DNA of 64,000 bases from Chitinophagales bacterium. GTDB lineage: Bacteria; Bacteroidota; Bacteroidia; Chitinophagales; UBA8649. Where the stretch lies: positions 124,001-188,000 of the forward strand of contig JACJYS010000006.1 in the NCBI GenBank assembly GCA_020635995.1. The letters run 5' to 3'. This document shows, in pieces, positions 36,191 through 44,863 of this stretch (within the stretch, counting starts at the first letter, position 1; each line of letters starts with the position of its first letter). The notes below the pieces were generated by a model that searched no databases, was not told the DNA's origin, and worked only from the letters and a program-made list of their open reading frames with translations. The translations under genes and the position numbers were made by a program.

Positions 36191-36215
36191 ACTTTTTTAG
36201 CCCTAAAGAATTGAC

Positions 36216-36223
36216 TATCTTTG
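36216..36223 (+). promoter_or_regulatory. Candidate promoter -7 box for ornithine aminotransferase
   Basis: TATCTTTG is a perfect TAnnTTTG match ending 28 bases before the ATG, with a T-rich -33-like stretch (TTTTTTAG, 36193-36200) at about the right spacing. Confidence 0.45.
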
Positions 36224-36251
36224 CAAAACCAAACAATTATAAATTTATAAA

Positions 36252-37481
36252 ATGACAGAAAACGTGCTAAGTAAAACCGAACAGGCAATAGCCATGGAAG
36301 ATAAATATGGAGCTCACAACTACCACCCTCTTCCTGTAGTATTAAAAAAAGGCAAAGGTGTATTTGTGTGGGATGTAGAAGGAAAAACTTATTTTGATTT
36401 CTTATCGGCATATTCTGCTGTAAACCAAGGACACTGCCACCCACGAATTATAAATGCCTTAAAAAAACAAGCTGAAGAATTAACCTTAACTTCAAGAGCA
36501 TTTTATAGCGAAGCACTTAGCGAATACGAAAAATACATAACAGCCTACTTTGGCTACGACAAAGTTTTGCCCATAAATACAGGTGTAGAAGCTGTAGAAA
36601 CTGCTTTAAAATTATGCAGAAAATGGGCTTATGAGAAAAAAGGAATTCCGCTTAACCAAGCTAAAATTATTATGGTAGAAGGAAATTTTCATGGAAGAAC
36701 CTTAGCCGTAATTTCTGGAAGTACCGACCCCGATAGTCGCGGTGGTTTTGGTCCTTATTTGCCCGGTTTAGAAATAATACCTTACAACAATGTTGACGCT
36801 TTAGCTAAAGCGGCTAAAGACCCCAATGTAGCAGGATTTTTAGTAGAACCCATACAAGGAGAAGCAGGTGTTTTTGTTCCAGATGAAGGATATTTAAAAA
36901 AATGCTTTGAAATATGCAAAGAGAACAACATTCTTTTTATAGCAGATGAAGTACAAACAGGATTAGCACGAACAGGGAAAATGCTTTGTGTTGACCACGA
37001 AAATATAAAACCGGATATTGTTATTTTAGGTAAAGCACTTTCGGGAGGTGTTTTTCCGGTAAGTGCCGTTTTAGCCAATGATGACATAATGCTTTGCATT
37101 AAACCGGGCGAGCATGGTTCTACTTATGGCGGAAATCCATTAGCGTGTAAAGTGGCTATAGAGGCTTTAAAAGTTATAAAAGATGAAAGCCTTCAAGATA
37201 ATGCTAAATATTTAGGGCAATATTTTAGACAGGAAATAGCAAAAATTAAACATCCATTGTTAAAATTAGTAAGAGGAAAAGGCTTGCTAAATGCTGTAGT
37301 TATAAACGATAGTGAAGATAGCGATACTGCTTGGAAAATATGTTTAAAACTAAGAGATAACGGACTATTAGCTAAACCTACACATGGGAATATTATACGT
37401 TTTGCTCCACCGTTAGTTATAACCAAAGCACAACTTGATGAGTGCATAGCCATTATAAAAAAGACATTTGAAGAGTTTTAA
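36252..37481 (+). CDS. rocD: Ornithine aminotransferase
   Basis: RocD moves the delta-amino group of ornithine to 2-oxoglutarate, linking arginine breakdown to glutamate and proline. The 409-residue class III PLP enzyme has the OAT-type start EDKYGAHNYHPLPVVL, FDFLSAYSAVNQGHCHP, INTGVEAVETALK, GNFHGRTLAVISGS, PIQGEAGV, DEVQTGLARTGK and Lys261 in LGKALSGGVFPVSAVL. Conserved family contacts and length agree with ornithine aminotransferase rather than acetylornithine aminotransferase. A strong terminator follows. Confidence 0.93.
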   Translation: MTENVLSKTEQAIAMEDKYGAHNYHPLPVVLKKGKGVFVWDVEGKTYFDFLSAYSAVNQGHCHPRIINALKKQAEELTLTSRAFYSEALSEYEKYITAYFGYDKVLPINTGVEAVETALKLCRKWAYEKKGIPLNQAKIIMVEGNFHGRTLAVISGSTDPDSRGGFGPYLPGLEIIPYNNVDALAKAAKDPNVAGFLVEPIQGEAGVFVPDEGYLKKCFEICKENNILFIADEVQTGLARTGKMLCVDHENIKPDIVILGKALSGGVFPVSAVLANDDIMLCIKPGEHGSTYGGNPLACKVAIEALKVIKDESLQDNAKYLGQYFRQEIAKIKHPLLKLVRGKGLLNAVVINDSEDSDTAWKICLKLRDNGLLAKPTHGNIIRFAPPLVITKAQLDECIAIIKKTFEEF

Positions 37482-37540
37482 AAAATGTTAGCAAAAATAT
37501 AAGAATATTTACCCTAAAAGAGCGGTAAACTTGCACTAAA

Positions 37541-37584
37541 AAAAGAAAGGTTCGGAGCATTTTCTCCGAACCTTTCTTTTTTTT
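37541..37584. terminator. Strong bidirectional terminator between rocD and tRNA-His
   Basis: AGAAAGGTTCGGAG (37544-37557) pairs perfectly with CTCCGAACCTTTCT (37564-37577), with A-tract on the left and T-tract on the right. It can end both rocD and the convergent tRNA-His transcript. Confidence 0.92.
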
Positions 37585-37586
37585 AA

Positions 37587-37663
37587 TGGGTGGCTGATGG
37601 GATTCGAACCCACGACCAATGGAACCACAAACCACTACTCTAACCAACTGAGCTACAGCCACC
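37587..37663 (-). tRNA. tRNA-His (GTG anticodon)
   Basis: On the minus strand the 7-bp acceptor GTGGCTG/CAGCCAC is perfect. The D arm (GCTCAGTTGGTTAGAG), the anticodon loop TTGTGGT with anticodon GTG, and the T arm GTGGG-TTCGAAT-CCCAT are all present. The extra 5' G (position -1) opposite C73 is encoded, the hallmark of tRNA-His, and so is the CCA end. One T-T mismatch closes the anticodon stem. Confidence 0.97.
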
Positions 37664-37777
37664 ATAAAAATGGAGTGCAAAGATAAACAATATTCATTTA
37701 TTGTTTCCAAATTATGCTTACAATTTTTTATCGCCTATTTTTTTATTAGTTTATTTAGATTAATTCAAAATAAGGCT

Positions 37778-37785
37778 TATCTTTG
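37778..37785 (+). promoter_or_regulatory. Candidate -7 box for the heme-monooxygenase-like gene
   Basis: TATCTTTG matches TAnnTTTG and ends 37 bases before the ATG at 37823, with a TTTAG about 20 bases upstream in the -33 position. Confidence 0.42.
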
Positions 37786-37822
37786 TCATTCCATTGTAAA
37801 ATATTTAATAAAAAACATAAAA

Positions 37823-38164
37823 ATGAGTAAAGAAAAAAACTTTGTAGCCATTAATTATATAACTTGTAAAGACCATTACAAAGAAAGATTTGAAGAACTT
37901 TTTGCTTCTCGTAAAGGTGCTATAGATAAAATGCCGGGATTTCAAGAAATGGAAGTTTTAAAACCTATGAGTGATGAAGGCGAAACAGTTTATTTAATAA
38001 TGAGCCATTGGGAAAGTGAAGATGCTTTTAAAGATTGGACTAAAAGCGAAGCCTTTTTAGAAGGTCATAAGCGTGGTTTTGAAGATTTAAAACAAGCAAA
38101 AATGAGAGGAGAAGAAGCTCCTATGAGCTCATCTTTTAAAACTTATGAAGTTATATCAAGATAA
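37823..38164 (+). CDS. Antibiotic-biosynthesis/heme-degrading monooxygenase domain protein
   Basis: The 113-residue protein is a ferredoxin-like ABM domain: NFVAINYITCKDHYKERFEELFASR, then MPGFQEMEVLKP, then YLIMSHWESEDAFKDWTKSEAFLEGH. This resembles the IsdG/HmoA group that bind or open heme, although other ABM proteins have unrelated roles. I place the start at 37823; upstream codons overlap the tRNA flank and lack family similarity. A small membrane-protein gene follows 4 bp later and is probably co-transcribed. Confidence 0.82.
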   Translation: MSKEKNFVAINYITCKDHYKERFEELFASRKGAIDKMPGFQEMEVLKPMSDEGETVYLIMSHWESEDAFKDWTKSEAFLEGHKRGFEDLKQAKMRGEEAPMSSSFKTYEVISR

Positions 38165-38168
38165 TACT

Positions 38169-38366
38169 ATGAGTGAAACTCAAATACAAGAAGAAAACAA
38201 AGAAGCCCAAAATAAATCTGTTTCTTGGCTTAAAAGACTCGGTTTTGCGGGCTTCATGTTTTTCTTTTTAAAAGGTATGGGCTGGATAGTGCTGGCTGTT
38301 ATTGCTTGGATTTGGGGACCGGAAGCTATAGTAGAAATTAAAAATTTCTTTGCTAATTTATTTTAG
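38169..38366 (+). CDS. Small membrane protein, 65 residues
   Basis: After a polar N-terminus (MSETQIQEENKEAQNK) come two hydrophobic stretches (FAGFMFFFLKGMGWIVLAVIAWIWG) and a short tail. I know of similar small proteins of unknown function in Bacteroidota but cannot assign a family. It starts 4 bp after the ABM-domain gene and its last 9 bases overlap the end of the convergent DUF349 gene. Confidence 0.65.
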   Translation: MSETQIQEENKEAQNKSVSWLKRLGFAGFMFFFLKGMGWIVLAVIAWIWGPEAIVEIKNFFANLF

Positions 38367-40115
38367 CATTTTCAATTTTTTCTCCCAATTTTCTAATTCT
38401 GCTACTGAAACGGCTATCTTTTTTTCTACCACTTCTTTAAGTTTTAAAGAGCCTTTTGAATTGCCAAAGAAAGACATATTCTCCTCATAGCGGTTTATTT
38501 CTTCCTTTAGTTTTTCTATTTTTCCCTGCACAAAACGTCTTTCAGATTTTAATTTAGAACCGGCATTATCATCTTCTTTTATAGCTTCTATCTTAGCTTT
38601 AAATTTTATATTTTGTATAGATTCGCCTTGTAATTCTAATTTTTTAGCCGCTTTTTGTACAGATGCATTAAATAAATTATCGGCATTCTTAATTTCTTTT
38701 TTAGGAACATAACCCACCGTTTGCCATTCTTTTATTAAAGCTTCCAATTCTGCTTTATTAGCACTTTCTGCTATTTTTTTAGCTATGTCATTTTTTACCT
38801 TTAAGTTTTCCTCTTGGCGGTCATCTAAAGTATCAAAATAATGTTTTTTAGCAGTAAAAAACTCATCACAAACTCCTCTAAATTTCTCCCAAAGCTCTTG
38901 GTCTTTCTTGTAAACCGTTTGTCCTATTTGCTTCCAATCGTTTTGTAGCTTAATAAACGCTTGCGTTGTATTTCTCCAATCTGTAGAATTTTTAATCTCC
39001 TCTGCTTTAGCAATTAATTTTTCTTTGGCATCTTCTATACGCTTGTTTTCATCTTTCAATGCTCCAAAATAAGTACTTGCCTTGCTCCTAACTTCATCTG
39101 TTAAAGCACTAAATTTCTCCCAAAGTGTGTCTTCTTTACCTTTTCCTGCATAATCTTCTGCTTTCCATTTATTGTGCAGTTCGTTTACTATATTGTTTAC
39201 TTCACTCCACTGCTGCGGACTATTGTAGGTGTCTAATTCTGTATTTAATATTTCTAACTGCCCCGCTAAATTTGTTTTGTTTTCTAAAGCCAATGCCTGC
39301 TTATCTCGCATTGCCTGATAATGCTCTTTTATTTTTTCATAAACAGCATTAACATTATCCCAATACCTATTTTTTAAGTTTTCCCACTGCTCATTGCTTG
39401 TTGGGCCTATTTGATCCCATTTGCTTTGCAGTTCCTTAACAGTTTGCTCCATCTTTTTAATAGATGGCTGATTTTGAAGTTGTTGCAACTCATCTATAAC
39501 GGCATTTTTTTGCTCGCCATTCTTTTTAAAATCGTAAGATTTAAGCTCATTAAAAATGTCAACATTATAGTAAAATTTATCTCGGTACAAACTATAATCA
39601 GACTGTAGTTCCTTAAAGTTTGCTTTATTTACTTCGCCAGTAGCATCCCAATTATCTCTTATTTCATAAAACTTTTGAAAAGCACTTCCTGCATTTTGCA
39701 TTCCACTTTCTACCAAAGTTTTAAGTTCTTCTAATAAAGCTTTTTTAGTTTCAAAATTCTCTTTTTCTTCTTTTTTCTTTTGGGCTTTTGCTTTGTCTAA
39801 ATTATCGTTGTATATATTTTTTAGCTCAACAAATCTATTATCTAATGGATTAGAAACAAATTCAAATTTTTCGCCTTCTTCTTTATCTTCTTTGTTATAA
39901 AAAGCCTTTTCTTGCAAATCTTTTTCTGCTCTCGTCAATTCAGAAAAATTATTCATTAAATTTTTCACTTCCTTTCTCACAGAAAATGCATCTTCATTTT
40001 TAGCTAAAACTTCTAACTGCCCAATAATATCTTCTTTAGATAAATTTTCTCTTATCTCTTCTTTTGCCTCAGCTTCTTTTTGTTCTATTAATTCTTCTTT
40101 TTCTTGTTCTTCCAT
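38358..40115 (-). CDS. DUF349 domain-containing protein
   Basis: The 585-residue protein is nearly all charged helix with repeated units of about 70 residues built around W.KFR or W..IG motifs (for example DNWDATGEVNKANFKEL, SKWDQIGPTSNEQWEN, NDWKQIGQTVYKKDQELWEKFRGVCDEFF and KEWQTVGYVPKKE). These are DUF349 repeats. There is no signal peptide, so it is cytoplasmic. Function is not established for the family. A coiled-coil tail ends the protein. The gene follows the DUF4197 lipoprotein gene on the same strand with a 22-bp gap. Confidence 0.88.
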   Translation of the reverse strand: MEEQEKEELIEQKEAEAKEEIRENLSKEDIIGQLEVLAKNEDAFSVRKEVKNLMNNFSELTRAEKDLQEKAFYNKEDKEEGEKFEFVSNPLDNRFVELKNIYNDNLDKAKAQKKKEEKENFETKKALLEELKTLVESGMQNAGSAFQKFYEIRDNWDATGEVNKANFKELQSDYSLYRDKFYYNVDIFNELKSYDFKKNGEQKNAVIDELQQLQNQPSIKKMEQTVKELQSKWDQIGPTSNEQWENLKNRYWDNVNAVYEKIKEHYQAMRDKQALALENKTNLAGQLEILNTELDTYNSPQQWSEVNNIVNELHNKWKAEDYAGKGKEDTLWEKFSALTDEVRSKASTYFGALKDENKRIEDAKEKLIAKAEEIKNSTDWRNTTQAFIKLQNDWKQIGQTVYKKDQELWEKFRGVCDEFFTAKKHYFDTLDDRQEENLKVKNDIAKKIAESANKAELEALIKEWQTVGYVPKKEIKNADNLFNASVQKAAKKLELQGESIQNIKFKAKIEAIKEDDNAGSKLKSERRFVQGKIEKLKEEINRYEENMSFFGNSKGSLKLKEVVEKKIAVSVAELENWEKKLKMLK

Positions 40116-40137
40116 TGCCCAAATTATAGATTATCAA

Positions 40138-40872
40138 TTATTTTTTACTATCTGCGTATCCAAATACTTTTTGTAGTAAATCTGTACTTCTTGAACTCAC
40201 ATTTTCTCTTATTTGCAGTTCTTCTTTTGCTACCATTTTAAATAAACCGTCTAAGGCTTTTTGTGTAACATAAGCTGTTAAATCCGGATTTACATCTTCT
40301 ACCAAAGGAATTTGGTTATATCTTGTTACTACTTCGCTCCAATAAGTTGTAGCATTTACTTTGTTTAAACTATTTTGTATAACTGGCGTAAATTTAGATT
40401 GTAGCTGACTATAAGTTGCTTTGTTTAAATAATTTGTAGCGGCATCATTGCTTCCCAAAAGTATGTTCATGGCATCATTAAAAGTCATTTGCTTAATAGC
40501 CGAAACAAAAATAGGTGCTGCTTGCTTAGCGGCATCTTCTGCGGCTCTGTTTAACGATACCACTGCTTTATCTACCATACTGCCCAAACCCATTTGACGT
40601 AGTGTGTTTTCTACTTTTTGTGCTTCTGGTGGAAATAAAATTTTAACCAAAGAATTTCCGTAATAGCCGTCTGTTTTAGCCAAACGATTAGCTCCTGCGG
40701 AAATACCTACTTCTAAAGCCTGCTTTAGTCCTCCGCTAACTTCGCTACTGGTGGGTGTAGTGCTGCTGCCCGTTAAAACATCACTTGCTCCTTGTAAAAG
40801 TTGCTGTGCAGATTCGCATCCACTTGTTAAAAGTGCCAATGCAAATAAAATGGATAAAAATTTCTTAGTCAT
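40138..40872 (-). CDS. DUF4197 lipoprotein
   Basis: The 244-residue protein has a lipoprotein signal (LALLTSGCES, Cys19) and then the helical DUF4197 body: GGLKQALEVGISAGANRLAKTDGYYGN, ILFPPEA, DKAVVSLNRAAEDAAKQAAPIF, MTFNDAMNILLG and ALDGLFKMVAKEE. The expected site is the periplasm or outer membrane inner face. No function has been assigned to the family as far as I know. It is divergent from cinA and upstream of the DUF349 gene. Confidence 0.88.
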   Translation of the reverse strand: MTKKFLSILFALALLTSGCESAQQLLQGASDVLTGSSTTPTSSEVSGGLKQALEVGISAGANRLAKTDGYYGNSLVKILFPPEAQKVENTLRQMGLGSMVDKAVVSLNRAAEDAAKQAAPIFVSAIKQMTFNDAMNILLGSNDAATNYLNKATYSQLQSKFTPVIQNSLNKVNATTYWSEVVTRYNQIPLVEDVNPDLTAYVTQKALDGLFKMVAKEELQIRENVSSRSTDLLQKVFGYADSKK

Positions 40873-40932
40873 TATTTTTAATTTTGTTCAAGTATTTGTT
40901 TTCAAAAACATTGCCAAAATTAAGAATTTAAA

Positions 40933-42183
40933 ATGAAAGTTAGCATAATAACCATAGGAGACGAAATATTAAATGGTACAACCATCAACACCAATAGTGC
41001 CTTTTTAGGCGAAATTTGCACCTTGCACGGGCTTGAAATTATAGCCGGGCACGCTGTACCCGATACCAAAACAGGTATTACTAATGGCATAAAAACAGCA
41101 TGGCAAAACGCTGATATTATATTAGTAACCGGTGGCTTGGGCCCTACTAAAGATGATATAACCAAAGAAACACTTGCCTCATTTTTTAATTGCGAAATGG
41201 TTTTTAACCCTTCGGTATTCAAAACTATAGAAGATTATTTTGCTAAAAGAGGGAAAAAACAAGTGGAATTAAATAGAAAACTTGCCTATATACCCGAAAA
41301 ATGTGAATTGATAACTAATGAAAAAGGAACAGCCTTTGGTATGTGGTTTAAAGAAAAAAACAAAGTTTTAGTTTCTATGCCTGGAGTGCCACACGAAATG
41401 AAATTTATGTTTGAAAACCATATTTTGCCCAAAATAAAAAGTAGTTTTTCATTGCCTACCATTATTAATAAATACATAATGTGCTCGGGAATTGGAGAAA
41501 GTAGAATTTATGAAAAAATAGAAGATATAGAAAATAGCTTACCACCGCACATTAAATTAGCTTATTTGCCCAGTTTAGGATATGTAAAACTACGACTTAC
41601 CTACAAAAATGAAACTAAAGACACTGAAAAAGAACAAGAACTAATTTATTTTCAAAATGAAATAGTAAATAGAATAAAAAAGTACGTTTTTAGCCTTAAT
41701 GAAAATGATAATTTAGCCAATGTAGTAGGCAAATTATTACTTGAAAAAAAAGCAACTGTTTCTACAGCCGAAAGTTGTACGGGCGGCTATATTGCTCATT
41801 TGCTAACAAGCAATGCAGGAAGTTCTGCATACTACGAAGGTTCTGTAATAGCCTATAGCTATGATGTTAAAAAAACAGAATTGGGCGTACAGCAGCAAAC
41901 TTTAGAAAAATATGGAGCCGTAAGTGAAGAAACAGTAAGAGAAATGCTGGAGGGTTTATTAAAGAAAACAAATACAACTTACGGTATAGCCGTTAGTGGT
42001 ATAGCAGGCCCGGGTGGTGGCTTGCCCGGCAAACCCGTAGGCACAGTTTGGATAGCCGTGGGAGATAAAAATAATATGACCATAAAGAAATTTGAACTGA
42101 CAAAAGAAAGGACATACAATATTAAAATATCATCTCATACGGCTTTAAATATGCTAAGGAATTTCATTTTAGAGAGCAACTAA
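40933..42183 (+). CDS. cinA: CinA family protein, nicotinamide-nucleotide amidohydrolase
   Basis: CinA recycles pyridine nucleotides: the N-terminal MoaB/Mog-like domain (IITIGDEILNG, VTGGLGPTKDDITKE, MPGVPHEMKFMF) and the C-terminal deamidase domain (TVSTAESCTGGYIAHLLT, GAVSEETVREM, YGIAVSGIAGPGGGLPGKPVGTVWIA) are both complete in the 416-residue protein. Serine in AESCTGG is the expected catalytic residue. Length and domain order are standard. It is divergent from the DUF4197 gene with 60 bp between starts, so promoters probably share this gap. Confidence 0.95.
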   Translation: MKVSIITIGDEILNGTTINTNSAFLGEICTLHGLEIIAGHAVPDTKTGITNGIKTAWQNADIILVTGGLGPTKDDITKETLASFFNCEMVFNPSVFKTIEDYFAKRGKKQVELNRKLAYIPEKCELITNEKGTAFGMWFKEKNKVLVSMPGVPHEMKFMFENHILPKIKSSFSLPTIINKYIMCSGIGESRIYEKIEDIENSLPPHIKLAYLPSLGYVKLRLTYKNETKDTEKEQELIYFQNEIVNRIKKYVFSLNENDNLANVVGKLLLEKKATVSTAESCTGGYIAHLLTSNAGSSAYYEGSVIAYSYDVKKTELGVQQQTLEKYGAVSEETVREMLEGLLKKTNTTYGIAVSGIAGPGGGLPGKPVGTVWIAVGDKNNMTIKKFELTKERTYNIKISSHTALNMLRNFILESN

Positions 42184-42245
42184 ATGTAATAATCATCACA
42201 AAGTATAAAAATTGCATTTTTTACCTTTATTAAAAATTTACTTAG

Positions 42246-43862
42246 ATGCATAATTATACTAAAACAATTATTTTTTCTTTTCTACTGGTCATTACTTTTT
42301 CGGTTGCCAAATCTCAGCAAAACTTAAACCTAAGCCTTGAACCTTTAACTATACAAAATTTAGGAGGCATACAAGCTTACGCCTTTGGGCAGTATAATGG
42401 AAAATGGCTTATAGTAGGCGGTCGCCTTGATGGTTTGCACCAAAGACAACCTTTTGCTGCTTTTGATATAGCCGGACACAATACTAATATTTATGTTGTT
42501 GACCCCGAAAACCAACAAATATGGACTTCAAGTATCAGTGCTTTGCCTACAAGCATAAGCGAACAACTAAGTTCTACCAATATGCAATTTATACAAGAAG
42601 GCAATTATTTATACTGCATTGGTGGCTATGGGTATAGCAATACTTTTAGCGACCATGTAACCTACAATTCTTTGACTGCTATAGATGTACCCAATACCAT
42701 TAATGCTATTATCAACGGTACAAATTTTACTTCATTTTTTAGACAAATAAATGATAACGAATTTCAAGTTACAGGAGGAAGATTAGACAAAATAGGTCAA
42801 AATTATTATTTGCTTGGAGGTCAAAATTTTATAGGAAGATACAACCCCATGGGACCAAATAATGGACCCGGTTTTATTCAAGAATATACTAACGAAATTA
42901 GAATATTTACCATAACTGATGACGGCACAAATATCAACATCACACATTTATCTCCTTATACCGATACTGTAAATTTGCACAGAAGAGATTATAATGCTCT
43001 GCCCCAAATAATGCCTAATGGCAAAGAGGGTATCACAATGTTTTCAGGAGTGTTTCAATATATTGCAGATGTTCCTTTTTTAAACTGTGTAAATATTGAT
43101 TCTTCGGGTTATACCGTAAACAATAATTTCCAACAGTTTTACAATCACTATCACTGCCCGGCTATACCGCTATATACTGAGCAAAATAATATGATGCACA
43201 ATGTATTTTTTGGAGGAATAGCTCAATACTACGATAATAACGGTACTTTAGTACAGGACGACAATGTGCCTTTTGTTAACACGATAGCCAATGTAACAAG
43301 AGATGCAAACGGCACTATGTTAGAAACAAAATTAAATATTGAAATGCCTAACTTACTGGGTGCAAGTGCAGAATTTATACCTAATTTGAATTTAAAACAT
43401 TATGAAAATGGCGTAATTAAATTAGATAGCATACCAAATCAAAAAACACTCTTAGGCTATATTTATGGAGGCATTGCCAGTACTGCTCCTAACATATTTT
43501 TTATAAATGACGGCACGCAGAGTAGTGCCAGCAATGTAATTTATAAAGTATTTATAGAACAAACAGACACAACAGGAATTGCTATTTATAATACTATAAA
43601 TGATATTAAACCTATACTTTACCCTAATCCAAATAAAGGATTATTAAATATTAATTTCAGCACTAAAACTAAGAACGAAATTAAAATAGATATTAAAAAC
43701 GTAGAGCAAAAAATAGTGTATTCTAATACCGTAAAACCAAAAAATATTGGCGAAAATGCCATTACACTAACATTAAACAATCTATTAACTGACAATATTT
43801 ATTTTATTGATTTAATAATAGACGGGAAAGCACATACTCAAAAGTTGATATTAAATAAATAG
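42246..43862 (+). CDS. Secreted Kelch-like protein with type IX sorting tail
   Basis: The 538-residue protein has a signal peptide (ending SVAKSQQ) and a beta-propeller-like body with Kelch-type motifs (WLIVGGRLDGL, YLYCIGGYGYS, YYLLGGQNFIG, FGGIAQYYDN, GYIYGGIAS). The C-terminal domain has the LYPNPNKGLLNINFS start and a KLILNK end of type A type IX sorting signals. It should therefore be exported by the PorU/PorV system and fixed on or released from the surface. Binding partner unknown. A palindromic element follows. Confidence 0.85.
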   Translation: MHNYTKTIIFSFLLVITFSVAKSQQNLNLSLEPLTIQNLGGIQAYAFGQYNGKWLIVGGRLDGLHQRQPFAAFDIAGHNTNIYVVDPENQQIWTSSISALPTSISEQLSSTNMQFIQEGNYLYCIGGYGYSNTFSDHVTYNSLTAIDVPNTINAIINGTNFTSFFRQINDNEFQVTGGRLDKIGQNYYLLGGQNFIGRYNPMGPNNGPGFIQEYTNEIRIFTITDDGTNINITHLSPYTDTVNLHRRDYNALPQIMPNGKEGITMFSGVFQYIADVPFLNCVNIDSSGYTVNNNFQQFYNHYHCPAIPLYTEQNNMMHNVFFGGIAQYYDNNGTLVQDDNVPFVNTIANVTRDANGTMLETKLNIEMPNLLGASAEFIPNLNLKHYENGVIKLDSIPNQKTLLGYIYGGIASTAPNIFFINDGTQSSASNVIYKVFIEQTDTTGIAIYNTINDIKPILYPNPNKGLLNINFSTKTKNEIKIDIKNVEQKIVYSNTVKPKNIGENAITLTLNNLLTDNIYFIDLIIDGKAHTQKLILNK

Positions 43863-43896
43863 GGTTTTTAATTACAGAATAGTCATATAAAGTCTG

Positions 43897-43983
43897 AAAA
43901 ATAATTTCACATTCCATAATGTTCCCCCACCTGAAAAGGAGGGGGAAAGGGGTGGTTCTATAAAAGTATGTGAAATTATTTTT
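43897..43983. repeat. Palindromic intergenic element, possible terminator
   Basis: AAAAATAATTTCACA (43897-43911) and TGTGAAATTATTTTT (43969-43983) are perfect 15-bp inverted ends. The centre contains a GC-rich hairpin (CCCCCACCTGAAAAGGAGGGGG). The GC-rich core stands out from its AT-rich surroundings and resembles a widespread Bacteroidota intergenic repeat. It lies 34 bp after the Kelch-like gene and may also terminate it. Confidence 0.65.
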
Positions 43984-44074
43984 TGGACACAATATAAATA
44001 AGAAAAGCTCTTAACAGTTTTTTTTGAAAAATACATAATATCTTTTGTATCTTTACTAAACAAACCAATCCCTT

Positions 44075-44860
44075 ATGCTAAAGAACAGAGATCCATACGA
44101 GTTTCCCAAAGACGAATTAAAGCAAGAATATAATAAATATACGAATGACGACCATGAGGTATGGCAAATTTTATATTCAAGACAGGAAGAAGCACTAAAA
44201 GACAATGCTACCAAAGATTTTTTTGAAGGTATGAAACTCTGTGGTTTTGCCAGCGATAAAATACCACATATAGAAACCGTAAACGATAACTTACTTAAAG
44301 CCACAGGCTGGCAAACTTATGTAGTACCAGGTTTAATAGCAGATAAACCATTTTTTCAATTTTTGGCAAACAAACGTTTTCCAGTAACCACTTGGATAAG
44401 AAAAAAGCACGAATTAGAATATCTTGAAGAGCCGGATATGTTTCATGACGTATATGCCCATGTGCCACTATTGAGCATACAAAGTTTTGTAGATTTTGTG
44501 CAAGGACTGGCAAAAATAGCTTTAAAGCACATAGAAAATGCCGAAGCAGTAGAATTATTGAGTAGATTGTATTGGTTTACCGTAGAATTTGGTTTAATAA
44601 ATGAAGACAATCATTTAAAGATATACGGAGCAGGCATTTTATCTTCCATTGGAGAGTCAGATTACTCGGTACACGATAAAAACGTACCACGCTACCCGTA
44701 TGATGTACGCCATATTTTTAGAACACCCTACTACAAGCACGATTTTCAAAAACAATATTTTGTTATTGACAGCTATGAACAGCTTTACGAAAGCTTAGAC
44801 CATATTGAAGAAATATTGGAAGATGAGCTTGAAAAAGAAAATGTGAAAATTAACAATTAA
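44075..44860 (+). CDS. phhA: Phenylalanine 4-monooxygenase
   Basis: The 261-residue protein is a pterin-dependent iron hydroxylase of phenylalanine to tyrosine. The iron ligands are visible: His124 and His129 in HDVYAHVP and Glu171 in YWFTVEFGL. Other conserved parts are NDNLLKATGWQTYVVPGLI, FFQFLANKRFPVTTWIR, EEPDMFHD and GAGILSSIGES. Length suits the bacterial catalytic-domain-only form. It needs oxygen, so it points to an aerobe. Its stop is 3 bp from that of the convergent mevalonate gene. Tryptophan hydroxylase activity is less likely. Confidence 0.92.
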   Translation: MLKNRDPYEFPKDELKQEYNKYTNDDHEVWQILYSRQEEALKDNATKDFFEGMKLCGFASDKIPHIETVNDNLLKATGWQTYVVPGLIADKPFFQFLANKRFPVTTWIRKKHELEYLEEPDMFHDVYAHVPLLSIQSFVDFVQGLAKIALKHIENAEAVELLSRLYWFTVEFGLINEDNHLKIYGAGILSSIGESDYSVHDKNVPRYPYDVRHIFRTPYYKHDFQKQYFVIDSYEQLYESLDHIEEILEDELEKENVKINN

Positions 44861-44863
44861 ACA

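Noticed and set aside
36130..36444. Antisense frame across the start of ornithine aminotransferase
   Set aside because: It covers the promoter and start of rocD and the end of the kinase gene with no recognisable domain.
37670..37822. N-terminal extension of the ABM-domain protein
   Set aside because: The codons run through the tRNA flank and candidate promoter and add no family similarity.
39125..39352. Leucine/cysteine-rich frame opposite the DUF349 gene
   Set aside because: It is the complement of charged repeat codons, a typical shadow.
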